A stretch of 64,000 nt of DNA from Streptomyces dangxiongensis (GCF_003675325.1 NZ_CP033073.1:2480001-2544000), one strand, 5' to 3'. Positions 33,844 through 43,134 are shown, numbered from the stretch's first letter. Translations and numbers: made by a program. The notes: generated by a model not told the origin, from the sequence alone.

Positions 33844-34872
33844 ATGCACGTAGGAAGTTTTGTGCTGGCGGCCCAGTTCCCGGGCCAGGGCCCCGGGGAG
33901 GCCCTGCACCGGGCGGTCCGCTCCGCGGAGGTCGCCGAGCAGTCCGGGCTGGACGCGGTCTGGCTGGCCGAGCACCACTTCGTGCCCTACGGCACATGCC
34001 CGTCCGCCGTCACCCTGGCCGCGCTGCTGCTCGGCCGCACCCGCCGCGTCCAGGTCGGCACAGCGGTCAGCGTACTGCCCACCGCCCACCCCGTCGCCCT
34101 CGGCGAACAGGCGGCACTGCTGCATCTGACGAGCGGCGGACGGTTCACGCTGGGCGTCGGACGCGGCGGCCCCTGGGTGGACCTGGAGGTGTTCGGCACG
34201 GGCCTGGAGGCGTACGAACACGGGTTCCCGGAGTCGCTCGATCTGCTGCTGCGCTGGCTGGCCGAGCCGTCGGTCGGCGCCTCGGGCGAGCGGTTCTCCT
34301 TCCGCGAGGTGCCGGTCGTCCCCCGCCCCTCGGAGGCCCTGACGGACGCCCCAGGCCCCGAGGTCGTCCTCGCCTGCACCTCGCCGGCGAGCGTACGGCT
34401 GGCCGCCGAGCGCGGACTGCCGATGCTCCTCGGCATGCACGTCGGCGACGAGGAGAAGGCCGAGATGGTCGCCCTGTGGCGGCGCTGCGCCCACGCGGCC
34501 GGACGGCCGGGCGAGGAGATCGCGGGCGCCGCCCATGTGTCGGCCGGCGTCTGCCAGCTCGCCGACCGGCGCACGGACGCGGTGGAGACCCTGACGAAGG
34601 CGCTGCCGGGCTGGCTCAGGCAGGGCCTCCAGGCGCATGTGACGGTGGACGGACGGGCGCGCACGATGCGCGACCCGCACGCCTACACCGAGCTGCTCTG
34701 CGGACTGCACCCCGTCGGCACCCCCCGGCTCGCCGCCGACCGGCTCGCGGCCACCTCGGAACGCACCGGCATCTCCCGCTTCGCTCTTCTCATGGAGGGC
34801 TCCGGCGATCTCGCGGCCACGGAGGAGAACCTACGGCGCCTCGGCGCCGAGGTACTGCCCCAGGTGCGCTGA
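33844..34872 (+). CDS. LLM class flavin-dependent oxidoreductase
   Basis: 342 residues of the bacterial luciferase-like monooxygenase family, which uses reduced FMN (or F420). Visible features are the N-terminal strand HVGSFVLAAQFPGQ, AEQSGLDAVWLAEHHF, the TAVSVLPTAHPVALGEQAAL barrel segment, and GGRFTLGVGRGGPWVDLEVF with the family GxGRG. ATG 33844 has a GGAA-rich leader. It stands alone between the zinc-binding gene and the SCO5389-like gene; the substrate cannot be predicted. Confidence 0.9.
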   Translation: MHVGSFVLAAQFPGQGPGEALHRAVRSAEVAEQSGLDAVWLAEHHFVPYGTCPSAVTLAALLLGRTRRVQVGTAVSVLPTAHPVALGEQAALLHLTSGGRFTLGVGRGGPWVDLEVFGTGLEAYEHGFPESLDLLLRWLAEPSVGASGERFSFREVPVVPRPSEALTDAPGPEVVLACTSPASVRLAAERGLPMLLGMHVGDEEKAEMVALWRRCAHAAGRPGEEIAGAAHVSAGVCQLADRRTDAVETLTKALPGWLRQGLQAHVTVDGRARTMRDPHAYTELLCGLHPVGTPRLAADRLAATSERTGISRFALLMEGSGDLAATEENLRRLGAEVLPQVR

Positions 34873-34987
34873 GCCGTTTCGCGCGCAAGCCACCTGGGGG
34901 GCTTGCCGCCCCGGTACGGAAATGGTGCTCCCGCGGGTGGAGCGGCAAGCGGACGGCTCACTGCCGCGGCCGTACCGAAGCCGTGCG

Positions 34988-35380
34988 TCAGCAGTCCCGG
35001 AACTCCGGCGACTGGTTCAACAACTGGCTGCGCACCGACGTGAAGCGGGCCAACGTCTCGTCCACCGAGGCGTCCAGCGGGAACACCGCCACCCGGTGGC
35101 AGTTCTGGAAGGCCAGCCGCACACCGAAGTGCCGCTGCAGCGCGCCGCGTATGGCGTCACTCGCGAGCGCACGCAGCAACTGACCGCGTGCCCGCTCGTC
35201 CGGCGGGGGCGTCTGGTTGTCGGCGAAGGAGCCGCCGTCCACCTTCAGCTGTGCCACCAGGGAGCTGATCATCTCCCACGCATAGGGCAGGGAGGTCCGG
35301 ACGCAGTCGACGAATGCTGCTTCGTCGACCTCGCCTCGCTCGGCCTGTTCGAGTAGGGCCGGTGAGACGTCGAGCGACAT
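34988..35380 (-). CDS. SCO5389 family protein
   Basis: 130 residues, mainly helical: MSLDVSPALLEQAERGEVDE, AWEMISSLVAQLKVDGGSFA, LRALASDAIRGALQRHFGVR, FPLDASVDETLARFTSVRSQ. It lies divergently next to nucS, as SCO5389 does in S. coelicolor. The conserved N-terminal pattern and position support family membership, but no biochemical function is known to me. It shares a 276-bp intergenic interval with nucS that contains a palindrome (35477-35495). Confidence 0.78.
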   Translation of the reverse strand: MSLDVSPALLEQAERGEVDEAAFVDCVRTSLPYAWEMISSLVAQLKVDGGSFADNQTPPPDERARGQLLRALASDAIRGALQRHFGVRLAFQNCHRVAVFPLDASVDETLARFTSVRSQLLNQSPEFRDC

Positions 35381-35476
35381 GGGTTCTCCTCTCGCACCCC
35401 CGAAGAGCAGGGGTTGCCGGACAGGTAAGGGAGTCCGCGATCTGGAACACGCTCAGTACATGCGTCGCGACCTCCC

Positions 35477-35495
35477 GTTCCCTACGGTAGGCAAC
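35477..35495. promoter_or_regulatory. 19-bp imperfect palindrome between the SCO5389-like gene and nucS
   Basis: GTTCCCTACGGTAGGCAAC has 9-bp arms around a central G with one mismatched pair. It lies 97 bp upstream of the SCO5389-like start codon and could be an operator or a promoter-embedded element. No regulator is assigned. Confidence 0.4.
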
Positions 35496-35656
35496 GGTCG
35501 GTGACCACACCAGCAGAATGCGTATATGGAACGGTCCCGTTGCGCCCACAATCGGCCAGGGATGAACAAGAGTTTCCAGGGACAAACGGGACGATCCACA
35601 GGGAGCGGGGCGGGTGGATCGCGAGCACCCGCGGGTGTCGAGTAGCGTTGCCGACC

Positions 35657-36328
35657 ATGCGTCTCGTCATTGCCCGATGCTCGGTCGACTACGCCGGCCG
35701 GCTCACCGCCCATCTGCCCTCGGCGCCCCGACTGATCCTGGTCAAGGCGGACGGCAGCGTCTCCATCCACGCCGACGACCGGGCCTACAAGCCGCTCAAC
35801 TGGATGTCGCCGCCCTGTGCCCTGAAGGAGGGCAAGGGCGAGGACGAAGGTGTGTGGACCGTCGTCAACAAGGCGGGCGAGAAACTGATCATCACGATGG
35901 AGGAGATCCTCCACGACTCCTCGCACGAACTCGGCGTGGACCCGGGGCTGATCAAGGACGGCGTGGAAGCGCACCTCCAGGAACTGCTCGCCGACCGCAT
36001 CGAGACGCTGGGCGAGGGTTACTCGCTCATCCGCCGTGAGTACATGACCGCGATCGGCCCGGTGGACATCCTCTGCCGGGACGCCGACGGGCAGACCGTC
36101 GCCGTCGAGATCAAGCGGCGGGGCGAGATCGACGGCGTGGAGCAACTGACCCGGTACCTGGAGCTGTTGAACCGCGACCCGCACCTCGCCCCGGTCCGCG
36201 GCGTCTTCGCCGCCCAGGAGATCAAGCCCCAGGCCCGCGTCCTCGCCACCGACCGCGGCATCAACTGCCAGATCCTGGACTACAACGCCCTACGCGGCAT
36301 CGAAGACGACAAACTCCGCCTCTTCTGA
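35657..36328 (+). CDS. nucS: Mismatch-specific endonuclease NucS/EndoMS
   Basis: 223 residues. NucS replaces MutS/MutL mismatch repair in Actinobacteria, cutting both strands at mismatched bases with help from the sliding clamp. The N-terminal dimerisation/DNA-binding half ([29 protein letters not shown]) is followed by a C-terminal PD-(D/E)XK nuclease with [20 protein letters not shown] (D...E-x-K) and QLTRYLELL. The end DDKLRLF resembles a clamp-binding tail. ATG 35657 lacks a Shine-Dalgarno; TAGCGT at 35643-35648 could be a -10 for a leaderless message. Confidence 0.93.
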   Translation: MRLVIARCSVDYAGRLTAHLPSAPRLILVKADGSVSIHADDRAYKPLNWMSPPCALKEGKGEDEGVWTVVNKAGEKLIITMEEILHDSSHELGVDPGLIKDGVEAHLQELLADRIETLGEGYSLIRREYMTAIGPVDILCRDADGQTVAVEIKRRGEIDGVEQLTRYLELLNRDPHLAPVRGVFAAQEIKPQARVLATDRGINCQILDYNALRGIEDDKLRLF

Positions 36329-36490
36329 CCCCACCGGCACCCCGGGCCCGCTGCCCCCTTCAGCGCCGCCGCCCCTCGTGCCGTCGCGACGGGGAGAAGT
36401 GCCCCCCAGCGGCAGCGGCGCGTGCGCCGTCAGCTCAGGGTGTCCGGCGTCGGATGCCGACGTGCCGGCCGTCAGGGGGCGGTGTCGGCG

Positions 36491-39109
36491 TCAGATCGTG
36501 GTGGCGTTCGTTCTCGGTGCGGTCCGGGACGCCGACGCGCTGCTCGACGTTCCTCCGGCGGAGGCGCCCGTCGTCGTTCCGCCGCCGTCGCCGCCCGTGG
36601 TGCCACCGCCGGTGGACCCGTCCGTGGAGCCACCGGTGGTCGTGCCGCCGGTGGTGCCCGCCGTGCCGGTGTCGCCGCCGCCGTTGGTGCCGGCGGAGCC
36701 GGCCGTGCCGGTCGTGCCGGTGGAGCCGCCTGTGGGGGTGCCGCCCGTGGACGTGCCGCCCGTGGGGTCACCGGTCGTGCTGCCCGTCGTACCGCCGGAC
36801 GGGCCACCGGTCGTACTCCCGGTCGTCCCCCCTGTCGTTCCGCCGGAGGACGGGGCGCTCGATCCTCCCGACCCGGGCGACCTGGACGGCGTGCCGGAGG
36901 GCGTGCCGGAGCCGGAGGGGTCGACGCTCTCCGACGGCCGGGGGGTGTCCGCCGGCGGCGCGGGGTCGTCCGCCGTGCCGTACGTGCCGTCGGGGCCCGG
37001 TGACGTGCGCCGGCCGGCGGCCGAGCCGGTGCCCCCGGTGCCGCCGTTCCCGTCGGTGTCCACCGGGTCCGCGACGACCCCGCCGTCGTCGGCGCCCTGG
37101 CTCGCGGACGGATTGGCGCCGCCCCGGCCGGCCGGGGCGCGCCCGGGGCCGTCGGGGGACGTCATGCCGAGCGTGACGACCGTGCCGAGCACGGCGGCGA
37201 GGAGTGCGCCGGAGCCGGCCGCGACCATGTTGCGGCGCGCCATGCGTTTGAAGCCGCCACGCCGTGGCGCCGGCTGCGGCGCGGGCCGTTGGGTGGCCTG
37301 GGTGGTCCGGACGGCACCGACGGGACCGTACGGCGGCCAGGCCGACTCCCCGCGCTCCGTCTCCCCGCGTTCCGTCTCCGCGGGCTCCGGCACCGGCGGC
37401 CCGGGCACGTCGCCCGTGCGGTCGGCGAGCAGCGCCAGCGCCCGGCGACCGGCGACCGCGCCCCGCTTGTCGGCGAGGGCGCCGCGCAGCCCGCCGGACG
37501 CCTCCAGTTCGGCGCGGGCCCGGTCGAACTGTCCGGCGCAGAGCGCGAGGATGCCCAGTTCGTGGTGGAAATAGACCTTTTCGGACACTTCGTCGGCCAT
37601 CCGGGAGGCTTCGGCGCCGGACCGCAGGGCCCGTTCCCAGGCGCTCCAGTGGAGTCCGGCGGCGAAGGCGGGCGCGGCGGTGCGGGCGAGCCGTACGGCG
37701 GTGCTCTCCTCCTCCTCGGCGGGCGGGGACGTCTGGGGGACGACGGCGGCGAGCGCGGCCAGCACCGCGTCGGCCTCCGCGCACACCCGCTCCGGGGTGA
37801 CCGAGGGGTGCCCGGCCCACCAGGCGTAGTGCTGGGCGGCGGTGACGGCCCGGTCGGCCGCGTCGTCGGCGTACCCGGCGGCTTCAAGCTGGGTCTGCAC
37901 GCCGGCCGCGAGACGGTAGCGGGAGCCGGCCGGGGAGACCAGGCCGCAGCCGGCCAGTTCGGCGAGGGCGGCGTCCGCGTGGGTGTCGCCGACCAGGGCG
38001 GGCAGGTGCGCCTGGTGCGGTACCTCGCCGCCGAGGGCGACGGCGAAGCGGAGGGCGGCGCGGGCGGAGGTGCCGAGCCGGGAGGCGAGCAGCGGGGCGG
38101 GGGCGGCGGCCTCACCGAGGGAGGGCAGGGGTATGTGCTCCCGCTCCGTGCCGGCCGCCGGGTCGGCGGTGGACCGTACGTCCTGGAAGACGCCGTACTC
38201 GTCGACCGCTTCGGTGCTGGCCCGCAGTTGATCGCGCTGCCGGAGGAGGGCGCCGGCCTGTATGAAGCGCAGGGGCAGCCCCTCGGACTCGAACCAGAGG
38301 TCCCCGGCCCAGTTGGCCTCCTCCTCGGTGAGGACCCGGCCGACGGTGCGTTCCAGGATCTCCACGCCGCCGGCGCGGTCGAGGCCGGTGAGGAAGATTT
38401 CCTCGACGTCCGACTCTGCGGAGGGCGCGGGCACGTCCGGGGTGGCGCCGAACAGGAACGCGCATTCGGGGGTGGCGTCGAGCAGTTCGTCGAGGGCGGC
38501 GCCGCCGAACTCGAGGTCGTCCAGGACGACGACCGCACCGATCTCGCCGGCCCAGGCGTGCAGTTCGTCCTGGTCGGGGCGGTGACGCGGGGCGTCGTAG
38601 ACGGCGTGGAACAGGTCGTGGAGGAGGTCACCGGCCGTGCGGTGGTGGCCGTTGAGGCGCACGACGCCGTCGGGGGCGAGGTCCAGGCAGTCCTCGGCCA
38701 CCAGGTCGAGCAGGGCGGTGCGGCCGGAACCGGCCGGGCCGGTGAGGCGGACGGAGCGGCCGCGAGCCAGGAGGCGCACCAAACGTTCGCGTTCGTCCTG
38801 GCGTTCCAGCAGGGAGAGGGCCGGCTCGGCAGGGCCGGGCGGGGCCGGCGGCCGGGCCGCGCGTTCGATGCCGGCGCGCTCGTCGGCGGTGCGCTTGCGG
38901 GGCCTGCCGGGCCGGTCGGCCGGCGGGCAGGGTTCTATCTCGCTGCCGTCGACGGGATTGACGGTCAGTTGGAGGTCGCCCGAGAGGAGTTGGAACATCC
39001 GGGCGGGTGCCGGTGCGCCCGGGGCGAAGTCGGCGATGAGGGATTCCCGGGGCGGGCGGCGGCTGTGCGCCGGTCCGTGCTCCTCGGGTCCGGGGTTCGT
39101 CGGGTCCAT
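36491..39109 (-). CDS. Membrane-anchored STAND-type ATPase with altered P-loop
   Basis: 872 residues. After a disordered N-terminus comes an NB-ARC/STAND-like region (about 95-330): SVRLTGPAGSGRTALLDLVA resembles a Walker A with Arg130 in place of the lysine, and VVVLDDLEF resembles Walker B. A winged-helix/helical region follows (to about 600, with KVYFHHELGILALCAGQFDR like a TPR). One membrane helix lies near residues 627-648 (VAAGSGALLAAVLGTVVTLG). The tail is about 225 residues of Gly/Thr/Ser repeats (GGTTGGTTGSTTGGPSGG). The ATG at 39109 was chosen over an unsupported upstream extension. It probably acts as a regulatory switch, with the tail outside. Ligand and partners unknown; the STAS gene lies divergently upstream of its promoter region on the same strand. 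Confidence 0.75.
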   Translation of the reverse strand: MDPTNPGPEEHGPAHSRRPPRESLIADFAPGAPAPARMFQLLSGDLQLTVNPVDGSEIEPCPPADRPGRPRKRTADERAGIERAARPPAPPGPAEPALSLLERQDERERLVRLLARGRSVRLTGPAGSGRTALLDLVAEDCLDLAPDGVVRLNGHHRTAGDLLHDLFHAVYDAPRHRPDQDELHAWAGEIGAVVVLDDLEFGGAALDELLDATPECAFLFGATPDVPAPSAESDVEEIFLTGLDRAGGVEILERTVGRVLTEEEANWAGDLWFESEGLPLRFIQAGALLRQRDQLRASTEAVDEYGVFQDVRSTADPAAGTEREHIPLPSLGEAAAPAPLLASRLGTSARAALRFAVALGGEVPHQAHLPALVGDTHADAALAELAGCGLVSPAGSRYRLAAGVQTQLEAAGYADDAADRAVTAAQHYAWWAGHPSVTPERVCAEADAVLAALAAVVPQTSPPAEEEESTAVRLARTAAPAFAAGLHWSAWERALRSGAEASRMADEVSEKVYFHHELGILALCAGQFDRARAELEASGGLRGALADKRGAVAGRRALALLADRTGDVPGPPVPEPAETERGETERGESAWPPYGPVGAVRTTQATQRPAPQPAPRRGGFKRMARRNMVAAGSGALLAAVLGTVVTLGMTSPDGPGRAPAGRGGANPSASQGADDGGVVADPVDTDGNGGTGGTGSAAGRRTSPGPDGTYGTADDPAPPADTPRPSESVDPSGSGTPSGTPSRSPGSGGSSAPSSGGTTGGTTGSTTGGPSGGTTGSTTGDPTGGTSTGGTPTGGSTGTTGTAGSAGTNGGGDTGTAGTTGGTTTGGSTDGSTGGGTTGGDGGGTTTGASAGGTSSSASASRTAPRTNATTI

Positions 39110-39376
39110 GGGTTCAAGCTCCCCAAAAGCGTCGTGCACGTGTCCGGCCCTCCCGGCCTTGTCGCACACCGCGCTGTCGCTTCTGGTCCGGGCCCGCTCG
39201 GCCGAGTGTCGCGAGGCAGCGGGCGACCGAACCCTAAACCGTCACCCGGTGTCTCCGACAGGGCGGGGTGCCGTTGCGGTCCGAGACGTCACGGTCTCGT
39301 GAGGATCGTCCTCGACGGGTGCCGCGACGGCTGTGTCCGGGTCTCCCCCGTCGGCCGGTTCAATCCCGTACGCGTC

Positions 39377-39700
39377 TCACACGCGGGGAAGCGACTCCAC
39401 TCCGATGCCGCCCTCGATGGCGAGGATGCGGTGCAGCCGGGTGGCCACCAGCAGGCGCTGCATCTGCGGGGGTACGTCCCGCAGCACCAGGCGGCGCCCG
39501 CAGCGGCCGGCCCGCCGGTGGGCGCCCATGATCACCCCGAGTCCGGTGGCGTCCCAGGAGTCCAGTTCGGACAGGTCGAGCACCAGGTCGCCGACTCCGT
39601 CGTCGACGGCCGAGTGCAGGGCCGTACGGGCGTCCGCCGCGCTGCGGACGTCGAGGCGGCCCCCGACGACCAGCTCGACGTGGTCGCCCCTGATGAACAT
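39377..39700 (-). CDS. STAS domain anti-sigma-factor antagonist-like protein
   Basis: 107 residues. The fold shows VELVVGGRLDVRSAADARTA, then DDGVGDLVLDLSELDSWDAT with the DS[WF]xxTG phosphorylation-site pattern (DSWDATGLG), and VIMGAHRRAGRCGRRLVLRD. Family members bind anti-sigma kinases when unphosphorylated. ATG 39700 has GGGAG upstream and gives MFIRGDHVEL; an upstream TTG at 39751 is less likely. It lies upstream of the STAND ATPase on the same strand with a 267-bp gap, so it could share its regulation. Confidence 0.87.
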   Translation of the reverse strand: MFIRGDHVELVVGGRLDVRSAADARTALHSAVDDGVGDLVLDLSELDSWDATGLGVIMGAHRRAGRCGRRLVLRDVPPQMQRLLVATRLHRILAIEGGIGVESLPRV

Positions 39701-39811
39701 ATGCGCTCCCCGTTGGCTGCGGTTGGCGTACTTCGTGACGATGCTGTGCAACGTCTGACTGCGTGGGTGGCGGTGTGGTTGCTGCTTGTAAGCGAACCGA
39801 TACCGAATTCA

Positions 39812-39834
39812 CCCCCGGGAGTGATACTCCCGGG
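39812..39834 (-). terminator. Terminator after 3-hydroxybutyryl-CoA dehydrogenase
   Basis: CCCCGGGAGT (39812-39821) pairs with ACTCCCGGGG (39825-39834) around GAT, 24 bp past the stop of the minus-strand gene. Confidence 0.8.
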
Positions 39835-39857
39835 GTGGCTGTGCGTGGGCGGGTGAC

Positions 39858-40706
39858 TCAGTACGTGTAGAAGCCCTGCCCGCTCTTGCGGCCGATGTCA
39901 CCGGCGTCCACCATCCGGCGCATCAGCTCCGGCGGGGCGAACTTCTCGTCCTGGGACTCGGTGTAGATGTTGCTCGTGGCGTGCAGCAGGATGTCCACGC
40001 CGGTGAGGTCGGCGGTGGCGAGCGGGCCCATGGCGTGGCCGAAGCCCAGCTTGCAGGCGAGGTCGATGTCCTCGGCGGTGGCGACGCCGGACTCGTAGAG
40101 CTTGGTCGCCTCGACGACGAGGGCGGAGATCAGCCGGGTGGTGACGAACCCGGCGACGTCGCGGTTGACGACGATGCAGGTCTTGCCGACGGACTCGGCG
40201 AACTCCCGCGCCGTGGCGAGGGTCTGGTCGCTGGTCTTGTAGCCGCGGACGAGTTCGACGAGCTGCATCATCGGCACCGGCGAGAAGAAGTGGACGCCGA
40301 CGACCCGCTCGGGGTGCTCGGTGGCCGCCGCGATCTTGGTGATCGGGATGGCGGAGGTGTTGGAGGCGAGCACGGCGTCCTCGCGCACGATCTTGTCGAG
40401 CGCGCGGAAGATCTCGTGCTTGACCTCCAGCTTCTCGAAGACGGCCTCGACGACGATGTCGGCGTCGGCGGCGGCGTCCAGGTCGGTGGTCGCGGTGATG
40501 CGGGCCAGGGCGGCCTCGGCGTCCTGCGCCGCCAGCTTGCCCTTGCCGACGAACTTGTCGTACGAGGCCTTGATGCCGTCGGTGCCACGCCTCAGTGCCT
40601 CGTCGGTGACGTCCCGCAGGACGACCTCCCAGCCCGCCTGGGCGGCGACCTGAGCGATGCCCGATCCCATGAGACCGGCCCCGATGACGGCGAGCTTCCG
40701 TGCCAC
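39858..40706 (-). CDS. 3-hydroxybutyryl-CoA dehydrogenase
   Basis: Oxidises or reduces 3-hydroxybutyryl-CoA/acetoacetyl-CoA with NAD(P). The 282 residues are the usual length. The Rossmann motif VIGAGLMGSGIAQ opens the protein, followed by VVEAVFEKLEVK, SNTSAIPITKIA, the catalytic VGVHFFSPVPMM (His) and Glu in QLVELV, then NRDVAGFVTTRL and the C-terminal GFGHAMGPLATADLTGVD. It may be named hbd or fadB2 elsewhere. With the thiolase at 23188 it could supply crotonyl/butyryl-CoA, and icmA would interconvert butyryl- and isobutyryl-CoA. Confidence 0.94.
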   Translation of the reverse strand: MARKLAVIGAGLMGSGIAQVAAQAGWEVVLRDVTDEALRRGTDGIKASYDKFVGKGKLAAQDAEAALARITATTDLDAAADADIVVEAVFEKLEVKHEIFRALDKIVREDAVLASNTSAIPITKIAAATEHPERVVGVHFFSPVPMMQLVELVRGYKTSDQTLATAREFAESVGKTCIVVNRDVAGFVTTRLISALVVEATKLYESGVATAEDIDLACKLGFGHAMGPLATADLTGVDILLHATSNIYTESQDEKFAPPELMRRMVDAGDIGRKSGQGFYTY

Positions 40707-40831
40707 TCCGACTCCCTAGAACGCGCTGTAGGTCTGCCTCTCCTCGGCGGACCATAGCGCTCCGACGCCGCTGTGTGACCGGTAAGTAACGCGCGTCACG
40801 TCTCATTTGACGGACATCACACCGGCAGGGG

Positions 40832-41473
40832 TCAGGACGGCCCACGGACGGCGTAGTTGAGGACCTTCTCGTCCAACAGGTCCTCGATGTCGTCCAGGAG
40901 GACGAGTATCTCTCGTGACACTTCGGCCGGTTTGTGACCGGCGAGCATGCGGCGGCCGATGGCGAGGAAGACCGTCTGGTGGACCCAGCAGAGCTGACCG
41001 GCGATCAGGCCGGGCAGCGGGTCGTCCCCGTCGGCGCCGGTCTCCTCGCGCAGGGCCGCCTCCAGACTGTCGTGCATCTCCTGCTGGATGCTCCACAGCC
41101 GGGAGCGCAGGGGCGGGGCCTCGTGGATGACGCGCATGAAGCGGTCGTAGCCCTCCATCAGGCCGACCCGGGGCGAGACGGCCTCGACCTCCTCGCGCAG
41201 TTCGCGCAGCACGGCCCGGGCGGCGGACTCGCCCGCGTCCCGGCCGCGCACCCAGCGGGCGAGCCGGTCGGTCACGCCGGCGGAGCGGTCGAAGAAGAGG
41301 TCTTCCTTCGCGGGGAAGTAGTTGTAGACGGTGTTGACGGAGACATCGGCCGCCTCGGCCACGTCTGCCATGGTCACCGCCATGAAGCCGCGCTCCACGA
41401 ACAGTCCGGTGGCGATGTCCGAGATGCGCTGCCTGGTCTCGCGCTTCTTCCGCTCCCTGAGTCCCTCTGCCAT
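40832..41473 (-). CDS. TetR regulator of the adjacent ABC exporter (inferred)
   Basis: 213 residues. The DNA-binding domain is LRERKKRETRQRISDIATGL, FMAVTMADVAEAADVSVNTV and YNYFPAKEDLFFDRSAG. The C-terminal region has SRLWSIQQEMHDSLEAAL. It is divergent from a DrrAB-type exporter with 89 bp between start codons, the classic arrangement of a TetR repressor and the pump it controls. The interval carries two AATTTTGG repeats. ATG 41473 was chosen over an unsupported upstream extension. Confidence 0.87.
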   Translation of the reverse strand: MAEGLRERKKRETRQRISDIATGLFVERGFMAVTMADVAEAADVSVNTVYNYFPAKEDLFFDRSAGVTDRLARWVRGRDAGESAARAVLRELREEVEAVSPRVGLMEGYDRFMRVIHEAPPLRSRLWSIQQEMHDSLEAALREETGADGDDPLPGLIAGQLCWVHQTVFLAIGRRMLAGHKPAEVSREILVLLDDIEDLLDEKVLNYAVRGPS

Positions 41474-41514
41474 GGCGTCATCGTAGGACGCCGCCACCGC
41501 ACTGGAGTCCCTGT

Positions 41515-41540
41515 AATTTTGGTGGCATTGCAAATTTTGG
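41515..41540. promoter_or_regulatory. AATTTTGG direct repeats in the TetR/ABC divergent promoter
   Basis: AATTTTGG occurs at 41515-41522 and 41533-41540, 18 bp apart, in an AT-rich patch between the divergent genes. It could be the regulator's binding region or part of the promoter. Confidence 0.4.
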
Positions 41541-41562
41541 GGGACTCTGTTTTTCTGGGGTC

Positions 41563-42351
41563 ATGGCAGCAGTCATCAGTACGGCGGGCCTCGCTCGCAC
41601 CTTCCAAGCGAAAGCCGGACCCGTGGACGCCGTCCGCGGCATCGACCTCACCGTCCACGCGGGCGAGATCCTCGGGTTCCTCGGTCCCAACGGCGCGGGG
41701 AAGACCACCACCCTGCGCATGCTCACCACCCTCCTGACCCCCACCGGCGGTGCGGCCACGGTCGCCGGGCACGATCTGGCGACCGATCCGGCCGGGGTGC
41801 GCCGGGCCATCGGTTACGTCGCCCAGGCCGGCGGGGTCGACCCGCAGATCACCGTGCGGGAGGAACTGGTCACCCAGGGCCGGATGTACCGCCTGCCGAA
41901 GGCGGAGGCGGTGGCGCGCGCCGGAGAACTGGCCGCGGAGCTGGACCTCGCGGACCTCCTCGACCGGCGGACCGGCACACTCTCGGGCGGTCAACGGCGC
42001 CGCCTGGACATCGCGCTGGCGCTCACCCACCGCCCCCGGGTGCTGTTCCTGGACGAGCCGACGACCGGCCTGGACCCCGGCAGCCGCGCCGACCTGTGGG
42101 ACCTGGTCCGCCGGCTGCGCGACCGGCACGGCACGACCGTCTTCCTGACCACCCACTACCTGGACGAGGCCGACGCCCTCGCCGACCGCCTGGTGATCGT
42201 CGACCGGGGCACGGTGGCCGCCGAGGGCACTCCCACCGCGCTGAGGCTGCGTCACGGCGGTTCGGCGGACGCCACGCTCCAGGACACCTTCCTCGCCGTC
42301 ACCGGCCGCGGCCCCGCGCCGGCGGCCGGCACCTCTCCCGTAGCCGTATGA
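41563..42351 (+). CDS. DrrA-like ABC transporter ATP-binding protein
   Basis: 262 residues. Walker A GPNGAGKTT, Q-loop YVAQAGG, signature LSGGQRRRLDIALAL, Walker B VLFLDEPTTGLDPGS, H-loop TTHYLDEADALADR, then the short DrrA-like C-terminal end (TLQDTFLAVTGRG). It forms an exporter with the permease encoded by the overlapping next gene. The TetR gene is divergent. Drug or secondary-metabolite export is the family role; the specific substrate is unknown. Confidence 0.92.
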   Translation: MAAVISTAGLARTFQAKAGPVDAVRGIDLTVHAGEILGFLGPNGAGKTTTLRMLTTLLTPTGGAATVAGHDLATDPAGVRRAIGYVAQAGGVDPQITVREELVTQGRMYRLPKAEAVARAGELAAELDLADLLDRRTGTLSGGQRRRLDIALALTHRPRVLFLDEPTTGLDPGSRADLWDLVRRLRDRHGTTVFLTTHYLDEADALADRLVIVDRGTVAAEGTPTALRLRHGGSADATLQDTFLAVTGRGPAPAAGTSPVAV

Positions 42352-43121
42352 GACAGACAGGGATCCGCCCGATGCTCCTCCACGACACGGCCCTCGTCTA
42401 CGGCCGCTATCTGCGCCAGTCGCTGCGCTCCCGTTTCGCCCTGCTCTTCGGCGTGCTCACGCCCCTGCTCTACCTGCTCTTCTTCGGTCCGCTGCTGACC
42501 GGCCTGCCGCTCGGCGGTGAGGGCAGCTCCTGGCAGGTGCTGGTGCCCGGCCTGCTGCTCCAACTCGGCATGTTCGGGGCACTGTTCGCCGGGTTCACGG
42601 TCATCGTGGAGAAGGGGCAGGGGGTGCTGGAGCGGATGCGGGTGACCCCGGTCAGCCGGCTCGCCCTGCTGCTCGGCCGGGTGCTGCGCGACGCCACGGT
42701 CTTCGTTTTCCAGGCGGTGCTGCTGGTGCTGGCCGCGCTGGTGATGGGCCTGCGCGCGCCGCTGGCCGGCGTGCTGATCGGCTTCGCGTTCGTCGCGCTG
42801 CTGACGGTCTCGCTGGCCTCGCTGTCGTACGCGCTCGGCATGAAGGTCCGCACCCCGCAGGAGTTCGGACCGCTGATCAACGCGGTGTCGATGCCGTCGA
42901 TGCTGCTGTCCGGGCTGATGCTCCCGATGTCCCTGGCGCCGGGCTGGCTGGACGTGCTCTCGCACCTCGTGCCGTTCCGCTATCTGGTGGACGCGGTCCG
43001 CGACGCCTACGTCGGCCGGTACGCGACCACGCACATGCTCCACGGCGTCCTGGTCGCCGTCGGGTTCTCGGTACTGGCCGTGACGGTGGGCACACGGCTG
43101 TTCCGGACGGCCGGGGCCTAA
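42348..43121 (+). CDS. DrrB-like ABC-2 permease
   Basis: 257 residues with six hydrophobic helices, including FALLFGVLTPLLYLLFFGPL, VLVPGLLLQLGMFGALFAGF, VFQAVLLVLAALVMGLRAPL and the family segment MPSMLLSGLMLPMSLAPGWL. GLMLPM and LVPFRYLVDAVRDA are typical of daunorubicin-resistance-type permeases. The ATG at 42348 overlaps the ATPase stop by 4 bp; a second ATG at 42372 is possible. The adenosyltransferase gene follows 13 bp later and may be cotranscribed. Confidence 0.9.
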   Translation: MRQTGIRPMLLHDTALVYGRYLRQSLRSRFALLFGVLTPLLYLLFFGPLLTGLPLGGEGSSWQVLVPGLLLQLGMFGALFAGFTVIVEKGQGVLERMRVTPVSRLALLLGRVLRDATVFVFQAVLLVLAALVMGLRAPLAGVLIGFAFVALLTVSLASLSYALGMKVRTPQEFGPLINAVSMPSMLLSGLMLPMSLAPGWLDVLSHLVPFRYLVDAVRDAYVGRYATTHMLHGVLVAVGFSVLAVTVGTRLFRTAGA

Positions 43122-43134
43122 CTACGCTGGCCGC

